From Pelagibacteraceae bacterium AG-422-C23 (lineage in GTDB: Bacteria > Pseudomonadota > Alphaproteobacteria > Pelagibacterales > Pelagibacteraceae), in NCBI GenBank assembly GCA_003213695.1, contig QCMO01000001.1, positions 17,617 through 81,616 of the forward strand: a stretch of 64,000 nt of DNA, written 5' to 3'. The notes beneath the pieces were generated by a model. That model worked only from the letters and a program-made list of their open reading frames with translations. It did no database searches and had not been told where the DNA came from. Below, in pieces: positions 47,287 to 56,989 of the stretch. How positions within the stretch are numbered: the stretch's first letter is position 1; every line of letters begins with the position of its first letter. The translations under genes were made by a program, and so were the position numbers.

Positions 47287-48072
47287 ATGATTTTGACTGC
47301 TATACCTGTTGGTTTTGTGGCTGGCTTATTTGGTATTGGTGGAGGATTAATTACTGTTCCATTTTTATATTATATTTTTAATTCTTTAGGAATTGAACAA
47401 GAATATTTAATGCATTTAGCCGTCGGAACTTCTTTTGCAATTATTATCCCAACTTCAATAGTTTCAGTATTGACCCATAATAAATTTAAAGCAGTCGATT
47501 TTGAAATAGTCAAAAGTTATGGAATTTTCGTCATTGTCGGGGTGATAATTGGCACTATATTTGCAGCATCTTTGAAAACTAAATCCTTAGTATTATTTTT
47601 TTCAACAATCTTAATATTACTAAGTATTTATTTATTACTTCTTCAAGAAAAAGAAAAAAATGTATTAGTTGATATTAAACTTCATTTTAAAATTATTTTA
47701 GGTTTTATTGTTGGATTTATTTCTGCTCCTATGGGAATAGGAGGGGCAATTATGAATGTGCCAATCTTAAAATTTTTTGGATTTTCGATCAATAAAGCTA
47801 TTGGAAGTGCTGCGGCTATAGGATTTTTGATAGCAGTATTTGGAGCTTTCGGTTTTTTAATTTCAGGAACATATTTAAAAACAAATTTACCTTTAAGCAT
47901 AGGATTTTTAAATATACCTGCGTTCTTAATATTTATTCCTATAACAACATTTATGGCTAGAATAGGAGCAAGAACAGTCCATAAGATTGATAAAAATAAA
48001 ATTACGAAATTTTTTGGAATATTCTTATTATTAGTTGCTATTAAGTTTTTATTAGAATACCTGAAATTATAA
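47287..48072 (+). CDS. TauE/SafE-family sulfite exporter/permease
   Basis: GFVAGLFGIGGGLITVPFLYYIF, GFISAPMGIGGAIMNVPILKFFG. Confidence 0.88.
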   Translation: MILTAIPVGFVAGLFGIGGGLITVPFLYYIFNSLGIEQEYLMHLAVGTSFAIIIPTSIVSVLTHNKFKAVDFEIVKSYGIFVIVGVIIGTIFAASLKTKSLVLFFSTILILLSIYLLLLQEKEKNVLVDIKLHFKIILGFIVGFISAPMGIGGAIMNVPILKFFGFSINKAIGSAAAIGFLIAVFGAFGFLISGTYLKTNLPLSIGFLNIPAFLIFIPITTFMARIGARTVHKIDKNKITKFFGIFLLLVAIKFLLEYLKL

Positions 48073-48076
48073 ATTT

Positions 48077-48110
48077 GGTAGGGGTGGTTTCAGTCTCCCT
48101 CTACCACCCT
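48077..48110 (+). promoter_or_regulatory. GC-rich hairpin element downstream of TauE/SafE gene
   Basis: GGTAGGGGTGGTTTCAGTCTCCCTCTACCACCCT; GGTAGGGG/CCTCTACC and GGGTGG/CCACCC pairings both possible but mutually exclusive. Confidence 0.5.
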
Positions 48111-48169
48111 AATTAGATGATAAATGATTCTCTCAAATATATATAACTCGTTTTAATTGAATAATGGCT

Positions 48170-48433
48170 TTATCTTGAAAAATGCAAAAGTTTCTTATGT
48201 TCTGAACTTAATTCAAAATTCTCAATTTTCTTGACAATTTTATTTACCTCTTTTTTACTTTCTTTTATGGCCTCGTCCATTTTTCTTATGATCTGATTAG
48301 TACCAAAAGATAAAGAGGCCTGAGCAACACTTTTAGTTGTCGCTCCAGTAAAAGCTGGACCCAATAAGGCAGTGCCAGGTGCACTACAGCCTGTAAATAA
48401 AATTAACATAAGAATGAGTAAATATTTTTTCAT
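48170..48433 (-). CDS. Small lipoprotein
   Basis: Lipobox ILFTGC after a signal sequence; alpha-helical C-terminus. Confidence 0.65.
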   Translation of the reverse strand: MKKYLLILMLILFTGCSAPGTALLGPAFTGATTKSVAQASLSFGTNQIIRKMDEAIKESKKEVNKIVKKIENFELSSEHKKLLHFSR

Positions 48434-48638
48434 TTAAAAAAGAACTATCTAGCTCTTATATGATTCTATTCTAATTATATTTTTTATTTTTTTGATTTTA
48501 TACATAATTTACACGTAGAAATTGAATCAAGAAATTATCTTTAAAATTATTAAAATTTTTTCGATAAACTTAAAATTTTAAGCTCAATTTAAACACATCA
48601 AATATATTTTATGTTGTATAAAATTGTAAACTTTTCGT

Positions 48639-49772
48639 ATGAGCCCAAAAAAAATAGAAAGAAAAAAAAAGGGTAAAATTATAGACATAAAAACTCTTGT
48701 CCCAAAAAACTTAAATTTAAATAAATTAAAATTGAACCCCACCAATGTAATTGCAGATACAAAAAATAAGATTGGAAGTTTTTATACAAATCTTAAAAAA
48801 GAAAGAGAAAAGGAAAAAAAGAGATTAGAGAAAAAGAGAATTTTAGACGAAAAAAGAGAACTGCAAAGAGAAAAGAAACAAATCCAAAAAGAAAAACTAG
48901 ATAAAATTAGAGATGAAAAAAGACAAATATTAGCTCAACAAAAATTAATAATCGATAACGAAAAGCAAGTAAGAAAAAATGAGGAAAAAAGAAGAAAAAT
49001 TGAGGATAAAAGAATTAAAATAGAACAGCAAAAGATCAAAGATGAACAAGCAAAAAAATTAAGGGAAGACGCTCGTAGGCTCAAGGAGGAAGAATTAAGA
49101 TTAAAAATTTTAGAAAGACAAAGAATAAGAGAAGAAAAGCTCAAAGCTAAAGAAGAGCAAATTAAAGCCAAACAAATAGAAGCTCAAAAAATTAGAGATG
49201 AAAAAGAGATAAAGAGGCAAGAGGAAAACAAAATAAAAGAACTTGAAAGACAAAAAAGACTAGACGAAGAGCAAAAAATTCGTGAAGCAGCTAGAAAATT
49301 GAAATATGAGGAGGAAAAATTAAGAGAAACAGAGAATAGATTAAGACAATTAGAGATTGATAGACAACAGGATATTGAGAGACAATTATTGAAGGAACAA
49401 GCTGAACAAAAAGCAAAAGAAGAGGAATTAAGAATAAAAGAGCAAAAGATTAAAGATGCTGAAAAAGAGAGAATTGCTAAGGAAAAAGAACAAAGAGATA
49501 GGGAAGAAGAAATTAGAAGAGAGGAAGAGAAACAAAAAAGAATTGAGGAGGAAAAAGCTATAGCAATGAAGCAAAAAGCTGAAGAAGAAGATAGAATTAG
49601 AGAGGAAAATAAAAGAATTAGAGAATGGGAAGACAAATTCGACCAAGAACAAAAAATAAAAGAAGATGCTTTAATAAAAAAGTTTTATAGTGATCAATCG
49701 ACTGATCAAGTTACAGAAAATAAAGATGAAAATTTAGATGAAAATATTAATGATGAAAATAAAACCAGTTAA
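48639..49772 (+). CDS. Highly charged coiled-coil protein (Lys/Glu/Arg/Gln-rich)
   Basis: ~280 aa of continuous KEEERLRQ-type repeats; no signal peptide or TM. Confidence 0.7.
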   Translation: MSPKKIERKKKGKIIDIKTLVPKNLNLNKLKLNPTNVIADTKNKIGSFYTNLKKEREKEKKRLEKKRILDEKRELQREKKQIQKEKLDKIRDEKRQILAQQKLIIDNEKQVRKNEEKRRKIEDKRIKIEQQKIKDEQAKKLREDARRLKEEELRLKILERQRIREEKLKAKEEQIKAKQIEAQKIRDEKEIKRQEENKIKELERQKRLDEEQKIREAARKLKYEEEKLRETENRLRQLEIDRQQDIERQLLKEQAEQKAKEEELRIKEQKIKDAEKERIAKEKEQRDREEEIRREEEKQKRIEEEKAIAMKQKAEEEDRIREENKRIREWEDKFDQEQKIKEDALIKKFYSDQSTDQVTENKDENLDENINDENKTS

Positions 49773-51227
49773 TCATATTTTTTGGTCGTAGTTTCCAATC
49801 TTACCAGTTTCTTGAAGTATCTTATCAATAAATTCAAAAATTTTAATTTTTCGATTATCTGAGGTAGGACTTTCTGTGACAATAACTAAAGATGGTTTAT
49901 TAGATGATGCTCTAATCAAACCCCATGAACCATCTTTAAAAGAAAACCTTATTCCATTGACAGTTAAAATCTCTTCTATTTCTTGTCCATCAATTTTAAT
50001 ATTATCCTTCTTAAATTTTTCAAATTGTTCAACTAAATTTTCTACAACTATATATTTTTCTTCATCTTTACAATAAGGAGCCATTGTCGGTGATTGGAAA
50101 GTTTTAGGAAGTTTATTAATTAAATCACTCATTTTTTTATTTTGATCATTTAATAAATGACAAACTTGAATTGCTGAATTTATGCCATCATCATAACCAT
50201 AACCTAATGGTTGATTAAAGAAAAAGTGCCCACTTTTTTCAAAACCAGCTAAAGCTTTTTCATTATGAACTTTTCTCTTAATATGAGAGTGTCCTGTTTT
50301 CCAATATATAGTTTGGCAATTATTTTTTGTTAATATATCATCGTTTGTGTATAAGCCTGTTGATTTTACATCTACTATAAATTTTGAGTTTTTGTGTTTA
50401 GCAGAAAGATTTCTAGCAATTAATAATCCTATTTTATCTGAGAATATTTCATTTCCATCATTGTCAATAACTCCAACTCTATCTCCATCACCATCGAATC
50501 CAAATCCAATATCAGCATTATTCTCTTTTACTGATTTTGAAATCGCATGTAGCATTTTTAAATCTTCTGGATTTGGGTTATATTTTGGAAAAGTCCAATC
50601 AAGTGTACAATCCAACTCAATTACTTCGCACCCTATACCTCGTAAAATTTCCGGTGCAAAAATTCCTGCCGTTCCATTTCCACACGCTACAACAGCTCTA
50701 ATTTTTTTATTTATTTTGTTTTTGTATATTAAATCTTTTTTATAAACTTCTTGAAAATCTTTAATTTCTTTTTGATCGCCTTTTCCTAGGATAAAATTCT
50801 TTTTTAAGGTTATATCTTTTAATTCTTTCATTTCATCTGGTGCATGAGTTAAGCCTTTTTTGATCCCCATTTTTACACCGGTCCAACCATTCTCATTATG
50901 ACTTGCTGTTACCATCGCAAGTGCATCTCCATCCAAATTAAATTGCGCAAAATAAACCATTGGAGATAGTGATAATCCTACATCTTCAATAAAACATCCT
51001 GTTGAAACTAATCCCTCTATAAGAGCATTTTTAATTCCCTCACTATAAGATCTATAGTCATGACCAACTATAACTCTTGGATTTTCTTTTTTTGTATGTT
51101 TTATAATCTGAGTTCCTAAGCCTTTTCCTAAGGAAGTGATTCCAGTTATGTTGATATCTTTTTCAAAAACCCATCGTGCGTCATATTCTCTAAAACCATA
51201 TGGATCTATTTTTAACGATTGATTCAT
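49773..51227 (-). CDS. manB: Phosphomannomutase/phosphoglucomutase
   Basis: MVTASHNENGWTGVKMG, GFGFDGDGDRVGVID, GFEKSGHFFF motifs. Confidence 0.9.
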   Translation of the reverse strand: MNQSLKIDPYGFREYDARWVFEKDINITGITSLGKGLGTQIIKHTKKENPRVIVGHDYRSYSEGIKNALIEGLVSTGCFIEDVGLSLSPMVYFAQFNLDGDALAMVTASHNENGWTGVKMGIKKGLTHAPDEMKELKDITLKKNFILGKGDQKEIKDFQEVYKKDLIYKNKINKKIRAVVACGNGTAGIFAPEILRGIGCEVIELDCTLDWTFPKYNPNPEDLKMLHAISKSVKENNADIGFGFDGDGDRVGVIDNDGNEIFSDKIGLLIARNLSAKHKNSKFIVDVKSTGLYTNDDILTKNNCQTIYWKTGHSHIKRKVHNEKALAGFEKSGHFFFNQPLGYGYDDGINSAIQVCHLLNDQNKKMSDLINKLPKTFQSPTMAPYCKDEEKYIVVENLVEQFEKFKKDNIKIDGQEIEEILTVNGIRFSFKDGSWGLIRASSNKPSLVIVTESPTSDNRKIKIFEFIDKILQETGKIGNYDQKI

Positions 51228-51303
51228 GCTGTTAATTACTTACCTTTTTTTGATTTTTATAGTTGAATTATTTTCACAGTGTTCTATAAATGTTCTATTG
51301 ATT

Positions 51304-51352
51304 TACTGTTTATATAGTATATTAATAATAAGCGCATACAACATATAGTTGT
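51304..51352 (+). promoter_or_regulatory. Candidate tandem NrdR-box-like palindromes upstream of nrdA
   Basis: TACTGTTTATATAGTA (51304-51319) and ACAACATATAGTTGT (51338-51352), centres about 33 bp apart. Confidence 0.55.
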
Positions 51353-51384
51353 TTTCGCATAAATAAAAATTATAATACTAAAAT

Positions 51385-53325
51385 ATGAATAAAATTCTAT
51401 CGCAGGCCCTAAAGAAAGCTGTCTCCGAATACAGCCCAGAGGTTAATAATATTTCGAGGGATAATAGGCCTGATCTTTTTTCACTAAATAATGAAACTGA
51501 ACTTTTTCAAAATGATCGAGGAATAATCATTAAAATTGATAGATCAAGAGATGCAAATTTAACAGACTTTGGTAAAGCGACTCTTAAAGATAGATACCTT
51601 GGTCATAACGAGTCTTATCAAGATTTATTTGCAAGAGTTGCAAGCACTTATTCAGATGATAACTTGCATGCGCAAAGAATTTATAACTATATAAGTAATT
51701 TATGGTTTATGCCTGCAACACCAGTTTTATCCAATGGTGGAACAAAAAGAGGTTTACCTATTTCATGCTTTTTAAATGAAGCGTCAGATAGTTTAGGAGG
51801 AATTCTTGATCTTTGGAGTGAGAATGTTTGGTTAGCTGCAAAAGGTGGAGGTATTGGAAGTTACTGGGGCAACCTAAGATCTATTGGAGAAAAAATTGGA
51901 AAGGTTGGAAAAACATCTGGAATAATTCCATTTATTAAAGTTATGGATTCTTTAACGATGGCAATCAGTCAAGGATCTTTAAGAAGAGGATCTGCTGCTT
52001 GTTACTTGCCTGTCGATCATCCAGAAATTGAAGAATTCATGGAAATGAGAAGACCAACAGGTGGAGACCCTAACAGAAAAGCTTTAAACTTACATCATGG
52101 TGTTTTAGTTTCAGATGCGTTTATGCGAGCTGTTGAAAATGATGAACAATGGGCGTTGAAAAGTCCAGCTGATGGTACTATTCAGCAAACTATATCTGCA
52201 AGAAATTTATGGATAAGATTATTGACTGCAAGAATAGAAACAGGTGAACCCTATATTATTTATATTGATACTGTTAATAGATTAATTCCACAACACCATA
52301 AGTTGGCAAACCTTACAGTAAAAACTTCTAATTTGTGTAGTGAAATAACTTTGCCTACTGGCATTGATAAAGACGGAAGAGATAGAACAGCTGTTTGTTG
52401 TTTATCTTCTTTAAATTTGGAAAAATATGATGATTGGAAAGATGATCCAAATATGATTGGAGATGTAATGAGATTTTTAGATAATGTTTTATCTGATTTT
52501 ATTCATAAAGCTCCAGACCAATTTAAGGACGCTAAGTATTCAGCAGAAAGAGAAAGAAGTGTAGGTTTGGGTGTGATGGGCTTTCATTCATTTTTACAAA
52601 AACACAGAATTCCACTCGAGTCAGTAATGGCGAAGTCTTGGAATAAAAAAATATTTAAACAAATAGATGAACAAGTTAATCAAGCATCAAAAGACTTAGC
52701 TGAAGAAAGAGGTGCATGTCCTGATGCTGCAGAATATGGATTTAAAGAGAGATTTTCTAACAAAACTGCAATTGCTCCAACAGCCTCTATTTCTATTATT
52801 TGTGGTGGTGCTTCGCCAGGTGTTGAGCCGATCGCAGCAAATAGCTATACACATAAAACTTTGTCTGGATCATTTAATGTTAGAAATAGATATTTGGAAG
52901 AAATATTAGAAGGTCATGGTAAAAATGACGATGAGACATGGTCTACAATTACTACAAATCAGGGCTCAGTTTCACATTTAGATTTTTTAACTGATTTAGA
53001 AAAAGATGTATTTAAAACCGCTTTCGAATTAAATCAAAAATGGATTATTGAGCTAAGTGGAGATCGAACACCATTTATTTCTCAAGCTCAATCAGTTAAT
53101 CTATTTTTACCAGCAGACGTTCACAAAAAAGAATTACATAGAATTCATTTTGATGCATGGAAAAAAGGTTTAAAAAGCCTTTATTATTGTAGATCAAAAT
53201 CAATTCAAAGAGCTGAAAATATCAATAATGCTAAATCTACTGATATTACAGCCAATGTATATAAATCTAAAAATCAACAAAACAACGAAGAACAAGAGTA
53301 CGAGGAGTGTTTATCATGTCAGTAG
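51385..53325 (+). CDS. nrdA: Ribonucleoside-diphosphate reductase alpha subunit (class I), no N-terminal ATP-cone visible
   Basis: ATPVLSNGGTKRGLPISCFL, NLCSEITLPT, C-terminal ECLSCQ. Confidence 0.92.
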   Translation: MNKILSQALKKAVSEYSPEVNNISRDNRPDLFSLNNETELFQNDRGIIIKIDRSRDANLTDFGKATLKDRYLGHNESYQDLFARVASTYSDDNLHAQRIYNYISNLWFMPATPVLSNGGTKRGLPISCFLNEASDSLGGILDLWSENVWLAAKGGGIGSYWGNLRSIGEKIGKVGKTSGIIPFIKVMDSLTMAISQGSLRRGSAACYLPVDHPEIEEFMEMRRPTGGDPNRKALNLHHGVLVSDAFMRAVENDEQWALKSPADGTIQQTISARNLWIRLLTARIETGEPYIIYIDTVNRLIPQHHKLANLTVKTSNLCSEITLPTGIDKDGRDRTAVCCLSSLNLEKYDDWKDDPNMIGDVMRFLDNVLSDFIHKAPDQFKDAKYSAERERSVGLGVMGFHSFLQKHRIPLESVMAKSWNKKIFKQIDEQVNQASKDLAEERGACPDAAEYGFKERFSNKTAIAPTASISIICGGASPGVEPIAANSYTHKTLSGSFNVRNRYLEEILEGHGKNDDETWSTITTNQGSVSHLDFLTDLEKDVFKTAFELNQKWIIELSGDRTPFISQAQSVNLFLPADVHKKELHRIHFDAWKKGLKSLYYCRSKSIQRAENINNAKSTDITANVYKSKNQQNNEEQEYEECLSCQ

Positions 53326-54332
53326 CAAATAAAATTAAAGTGAATAAAAAAGAAATAATTCAACCAAAAAAAATGGGTTTATTAGTTGAAAACCCAGTTT
53401 ACAAACCATTCAGATATCCATGGTGCTACGATGCATGGTTAACTCAACAGAGAATTCACTGGTTGCCAGAAGAGGTTCCTTTAGGTGACGATGTAAGAGA
53501 TTGGCAAAAAAATTTATCACAACCAGAAAAAAATCTTTTAACTCAAATTTTTAGATTTTTTACCCAAGCTGATGTAGAAGTTAATAATTGTTATTTAAGA
53601 CACTATACAACTGTCTTTAAACCAACAGAAGTTTTAATGATGATGACAGCTTTTGCTGCAATGGAAACTGTACACGTTGCTGCTTATTCTCATTTGTTAG
53701 ATACAATAGGAATGCCTGAGTCAGAATATTCTGCTTTCATGAAATATAAAGAGATGAAAGATAAATACGATTATATGCAAGGTTTTAATGTAAACTCTAA
53801 AGAAGATATAGCAAAAACAGTTGCAGTATTCAGTGCTTTTACAGAAGGTTTACAATTGTTTGCAAGTTTTGCAATTCTTTTGAATTTTCCAAGACACAAC
53901 AAAATGAAAGGCATGGGCCAAATTGTTACCTGGTCTGTAAGAGATGAGACTCTTCATTGCAATTCAATGATTAGAATTTTCAAAGAATTTATAAAAGAAA
54001 ACCCTGAAATTTGGACTCCAAAGCTTAAAAAAGAACTTTACGAAGCTTGCAGAATAATTATTGAGCATGAAGATGCTTTTATAGATTTAGCTTTTGAGAT
54101 GGGACCAATGGAAGGTTTAACTGCTCAGGAAGTTAAAGATTATATTAGATTTATTGGCAATAGAAGATTGGTTCAATTAGGTTTAGAACCAATTTACGAT
54201 GTTCAAAAAAATCCTCTTGGATGGCTAGATACAATGCTTAATGCTGTTGAGCATATGAACTTTTTTGAAGGTCGTGCTACAGAGTATTCTAAAGCATCAA
54301 CTCAAGGTACTTGGGTGGAAGCTTTTAGTTAA
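53316..54332 (+). CDS. nrdB: Ribonucleoside-diphosphate reductase beta subunit
   Basis: MAFAAMETVHVAAYSHL-type and VRDETLHCNSM di-iron motifs; start trimmed to MSVANKIK, overlapping nrdA by 10 nt. Confidence 0.92.
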   Translation: MSVANKIKVNKKEIIQPKKMGLLVENPVYKPFRYPWCYDAWLTQQRIHWLPEEVPLGDDVRDWQKNLSQPEKNLLTQIFRFFTQADVEVNNCYLRHYTTVFKPTEVLMMMTAFAAMETVHVAAYSHLLDTIGMPESEYSAFMKYKEMKDKYDYMQGFNVNSKEDIAKTVAVFSAFTEGLQLFASFAILLNFPRHNKMKGMGQIVTWSVRDETLHCNSMIRIFKEFIKENPEIWTPKLKKELYEACRIIIEHEDAFIDLAFEMGPMEGLTAQEVKDYIRFIGNRRLVQLGLEPIYDVQKNPLGWLDTMLNAVEHMNFFEGRATEYSKASTQGTWVEAFS

Positions 54333-54337
54333 ATCAA

Positions 54338-54967
54338 TTGAAATACAAAAAGTATTTTAGAAAAACTAGCCTTAAACAAAAAGGTGATGGTGAATTTTTT
54401 TTAGCTGAAATAAAAAGAAAAAAACCAAAGTCTTTTCTGGAAATAGGAGTATTTCATGGTGTAACGGCAAGAAATGTCTGCGAACTACTTTTTAAAATAC
54501 ACAATCATGATTTTAAATATATAGGTTTGGATCTATTTAAAAAAAATCAAGAGAATGAATCTGAAATAATTCCAAATACAAATTTTTCAAACCCATTCAA
54601 ACAATTTTATTTTAAGTATATTAAAAGACAAGATCCTTACACTATAGAAGCTGTTGAGGATTTATTGAGAAAATTTAAAGAAAATATTTATCTAATAAAA
54701 GGTAACTCAAATACAGTATTAAAAAAAATAGATATGTCAAAAATAGATTATGTCTTTTTAGATGGTGGGCATGATTATGAAACTGTTAAAAATGACTTAA
54801 ATTGTTGCAGTAGTGTTATTGATAATAATGGTACAATTTTATGTGATGACTATAACTTATCTTATGCACCGGGTGTAAAAAAAGCTATTGATGAATTCGT
54901 CAAATTAAAAAATTATAGATTTGAAATTTTACGCAATTCAAGATTTGTCAGAATTGAAAAGAAATAA
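54338..54967 (+). CDS. Class I SAM-dependent methyltransferase (TTG start)
   Basis: SFLEIGVFHGVTARNVCELL, IDYVFLDGGHDYETVKNDL. Confidence 0.8.
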   Translation: MKYKKYFRKTSLKQKGDGEFFLAEIKRKKPKSFLEIGVFHGVTARNVCELLFKIHNHDFKYIGLDLFKKNQENESEIIPNTNFSNPFKQFYFKYIKRQDPYTIEAVEDLLRKFKENIYLIKGNSNTVLKKIDMSKIDYVFLDGGHDYETVKNDLNCCSSVIDNNGTILCDDYNLSYAPGVKKAIDEFVKLKNYRFEILRNSRFVRIEKK

Positions 54968-54968
54968 G

Positions 54969-56093
54969 TTATCTTTGATTTAATTGAACAACTTTTCTAT
55001 GTTGATTACCTTTATAGCTAGCTAAAGGTCTAATTAATTTATTCGCCGCATGTTGCTCCATGATATGAGCTGACCAACCTGTGATTCTTGAAATTACAAA
55101 AATTGGAGTGAAGAAATCAGTATCAAAACCCATTAAATGATAAGTTGGACCAGTAGGATAATCTACGTTTGGATGAATATTTTTTTTCTCTATCATGACT
55201 TTTTCAACAATGTCATAAATTTTTTCGAATTTTTTATCTTTTTTGATTTTTGCGACTTTAGCAAAGTATTTTCTCATTGTTGGAACTCTAGAGTCACCAG
55301 ATTTATAAACTCTATGACCAAATCCCATGACTACTTCTTTATTATCTAAAGCGTTATTAATCCATTTAAGAGCATTGTTAGGTGACTTAATTTTATTCAT
55401 CATATGCATCACCTCCTCATTAGCACCACCGTGTAGAGGACCCTTCAAACTCGCTATTGCTCCTGTAATAGCACCATGTATATCTGATAAGCTACTAGTT
55501 ATAGTTCTTGCCGTAAATGTAGATACATTAAAACTATGTTCTGCATACAAGATTAAAGACACATCAAAAGCTTTTACTATTTCATTTTGAGGAACTTTTC
55601 CAAAGCACATATAGAAAAAATTTTCAGCAATATTTAAATTTTTTTTGGGTTTAATAATATTTTTACCTTTTCTTAATCTATAAAAAGCAGCTAAAGCCGT
55701 TGGTGTTTTAGCTAAAATTCTTATAGCCTTACGCATGTTTGCTTCTGGCGAAGAGTCGATTGTTTCTTTGTCTTCAAGACCCATTATACTTACAGCCGTT
55801 CTAGCAACATCCATTGGATGAGATTTTTTAGGCATCTTCTTTAAAATAGAATAAAGATCTTTTGATAAATCTCTGTTACTTCTTTCTTCTTTTTCAAATT
55901 TTCTAAGCTCAATAGTGTTTGGAAGATCTTTATTTAAAATTAAATAAGCCACCTCTTCAAATTTACAATATTCACATAAATCTTGAGCAGCATATCCTCT
56001 GTAAGTAAGAGAATTAATTTCAGGCATAACTTTGGAAACTTCTGTTTCATCAACTACTATACCTAATAAACCTTTTTTTATTTCATCACTCAT
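54969..56093 (-). CDS. prpC: 2-methylcitrate synthase/citrate synthase family
   Basis: LKGPLHGGANEEVMHMM, VMGFGHRVYKSGDSR; in prpDBC operon. Confidence 0.9.
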   Translation of the reverse strand: MSDEIKKGLLGIVVDETEVSKVMPEINSLTYRGYAAQDLCEYCKFEEVAYLILNKDLPNTIELRKFEKEERSNRDLSKDLYSILKKMPKKSHPMDVARTAVSIMGLEDKETIDSSPEANMRKAIRILAKTPTALAAFYRLRKGKNIIKPKKNLNIAENFFYMCFGKVPQNEIVKAFDVSLILYAEHSFNVSTFTARTITSSLSDIHGAITGAIASLKGPLHGGANEEVMHMMNKIKSPNNALKWINNALDNKEVVMGFGHRVYKSGDSRVPTMRKYFAKVAKIKKDKKFEKIYDIVEKVMIEKKNIHPNVDYPTGPTYHLMGFDTDFFTPIFVISRITGWSAHIMEQHAANKLIRPLASYKGNQHRKVVQLNQR

Positions 56094-56989
56094 TATTCAT
56101 GACCTTCAGTATCAAAGTTATATATCTTTTCGTCTAAACTATTATATTTTTCGTAATCAACAAGTTCATATAATCGTTTTCTTGTTTGCATTTTATCAAT
56201 AATATTGTTTTGATGTCCATTTGCATAAATGTCTCTTAATCCATCCTCAACATTTTTCATTGCTAATCTTTGAGTTGTAACTGGATAAATAACAATATTA
56301 TAACCGAATTTTTCTAGTTCTTTATAATTAAATAATTTAGATTTTCCAAATTCTGTCATGTTCGCGAGTAAGTAGCATGATAGATCTTTTCTTACCCTCT
56401 CAAAATCTTTTTCATTTTCTAAAGCTTCTGGAAAAACTATCTCAGCTCCTGCATCAACATAAGCTTTACATCGATCAATCATTTTATCAATTCCTTCTAC
56501 ACTTTTAGCATCTGATCTTGCAATAATTTTGAAATTTTCATCTTTTTTAGCACCCACACATTCTTTAATTTTTTTAACCATTGATTCTGTTGTAATCAAT
56601 TCTTTATTATCTAAGTGACCACATCTTTTTCTCTCTATTTGATCTTCTAAGTGTACAGCAGTAATTCCAAACTCCTCAAAAGTTTCAATTGTTTCTTTAC
56701 ACGACTTAAATCCGGTATCTATATCAACAATTGTCGGGAGATTAGTCACTCTTGAAATTAAATATGATCGAGTACTTACATCTTGTAATGTTGTTAAACC
56801 AATATCGGGAAAACCAAGGTCGTTTGCCATTACTCCACCGGAAACATAAACAGCATCATAACCAATTTCTTCAATTAGTTTTGCAGTTAATGGATTATAA
56901 GCACCTGGAACTCTCAAAATTTTATTTGATTTAAGTTTTTTTACAAAGCCTTCTCTTTTTTGTTTTGGTTCTTTTTCTACAAAGTGCAT
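56093..56989 (-). CDS. prpB: Methylisocitrate lyase
   Basis: LRVPGAYNPLTAKLIEEIGYDAVYVSGGVMAN, VHLEDQIERKRCGHLDNKEL. Confidence 0.92.
   Translation of the reverse strand: MHFVEKEPKQKREGFVKKLKSNKILRVPGAYNPLTAKLIEEIGYDAVYVSGGVMANDLGFPDIGLTTLQDVSTRSYLISRVTNLPTIVDIDTGFKSCKETIETFEEFGITAVHLEDQIERKRCGHLDNKELITTESMVKKIKECVGAKKDENFKIIARSDAKSVEGIDKMIDRCKAYVDAGAEIVFPEALENEKDFERVRKDLSCYLLANMTEFGKSKLFNYKELEKFGYNIVIYPVTTQRLAMKNVEDGLRDIYANGHQNNIIDKMQTRKRLYELVDYEKYNSLDEKIYNFDTEGHE

Noticed and set aside
48077-48110. Possible tRNA/tmRNA 3' fragment (TTCAGTC loop, ACCACC end)
   Set aside because: T-loop lacks the invariant A58, the flanking stem does not pair as a T-arm, and no acceptor partner was found.
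48580-48600. AT-only palindromes such as CTTAAAATTTTAAG near 48568
   Set aside because: Expected by chance in very AT-rich intergenic DNA.
48935-49652. Several long minus-strand ORFs (Ser/Phe/Leu-rich) opposite the coiled-coil gene
   Set aside because: Low-complexity mirror translation of the K/E-rich coding sequence; no independent coding signal.
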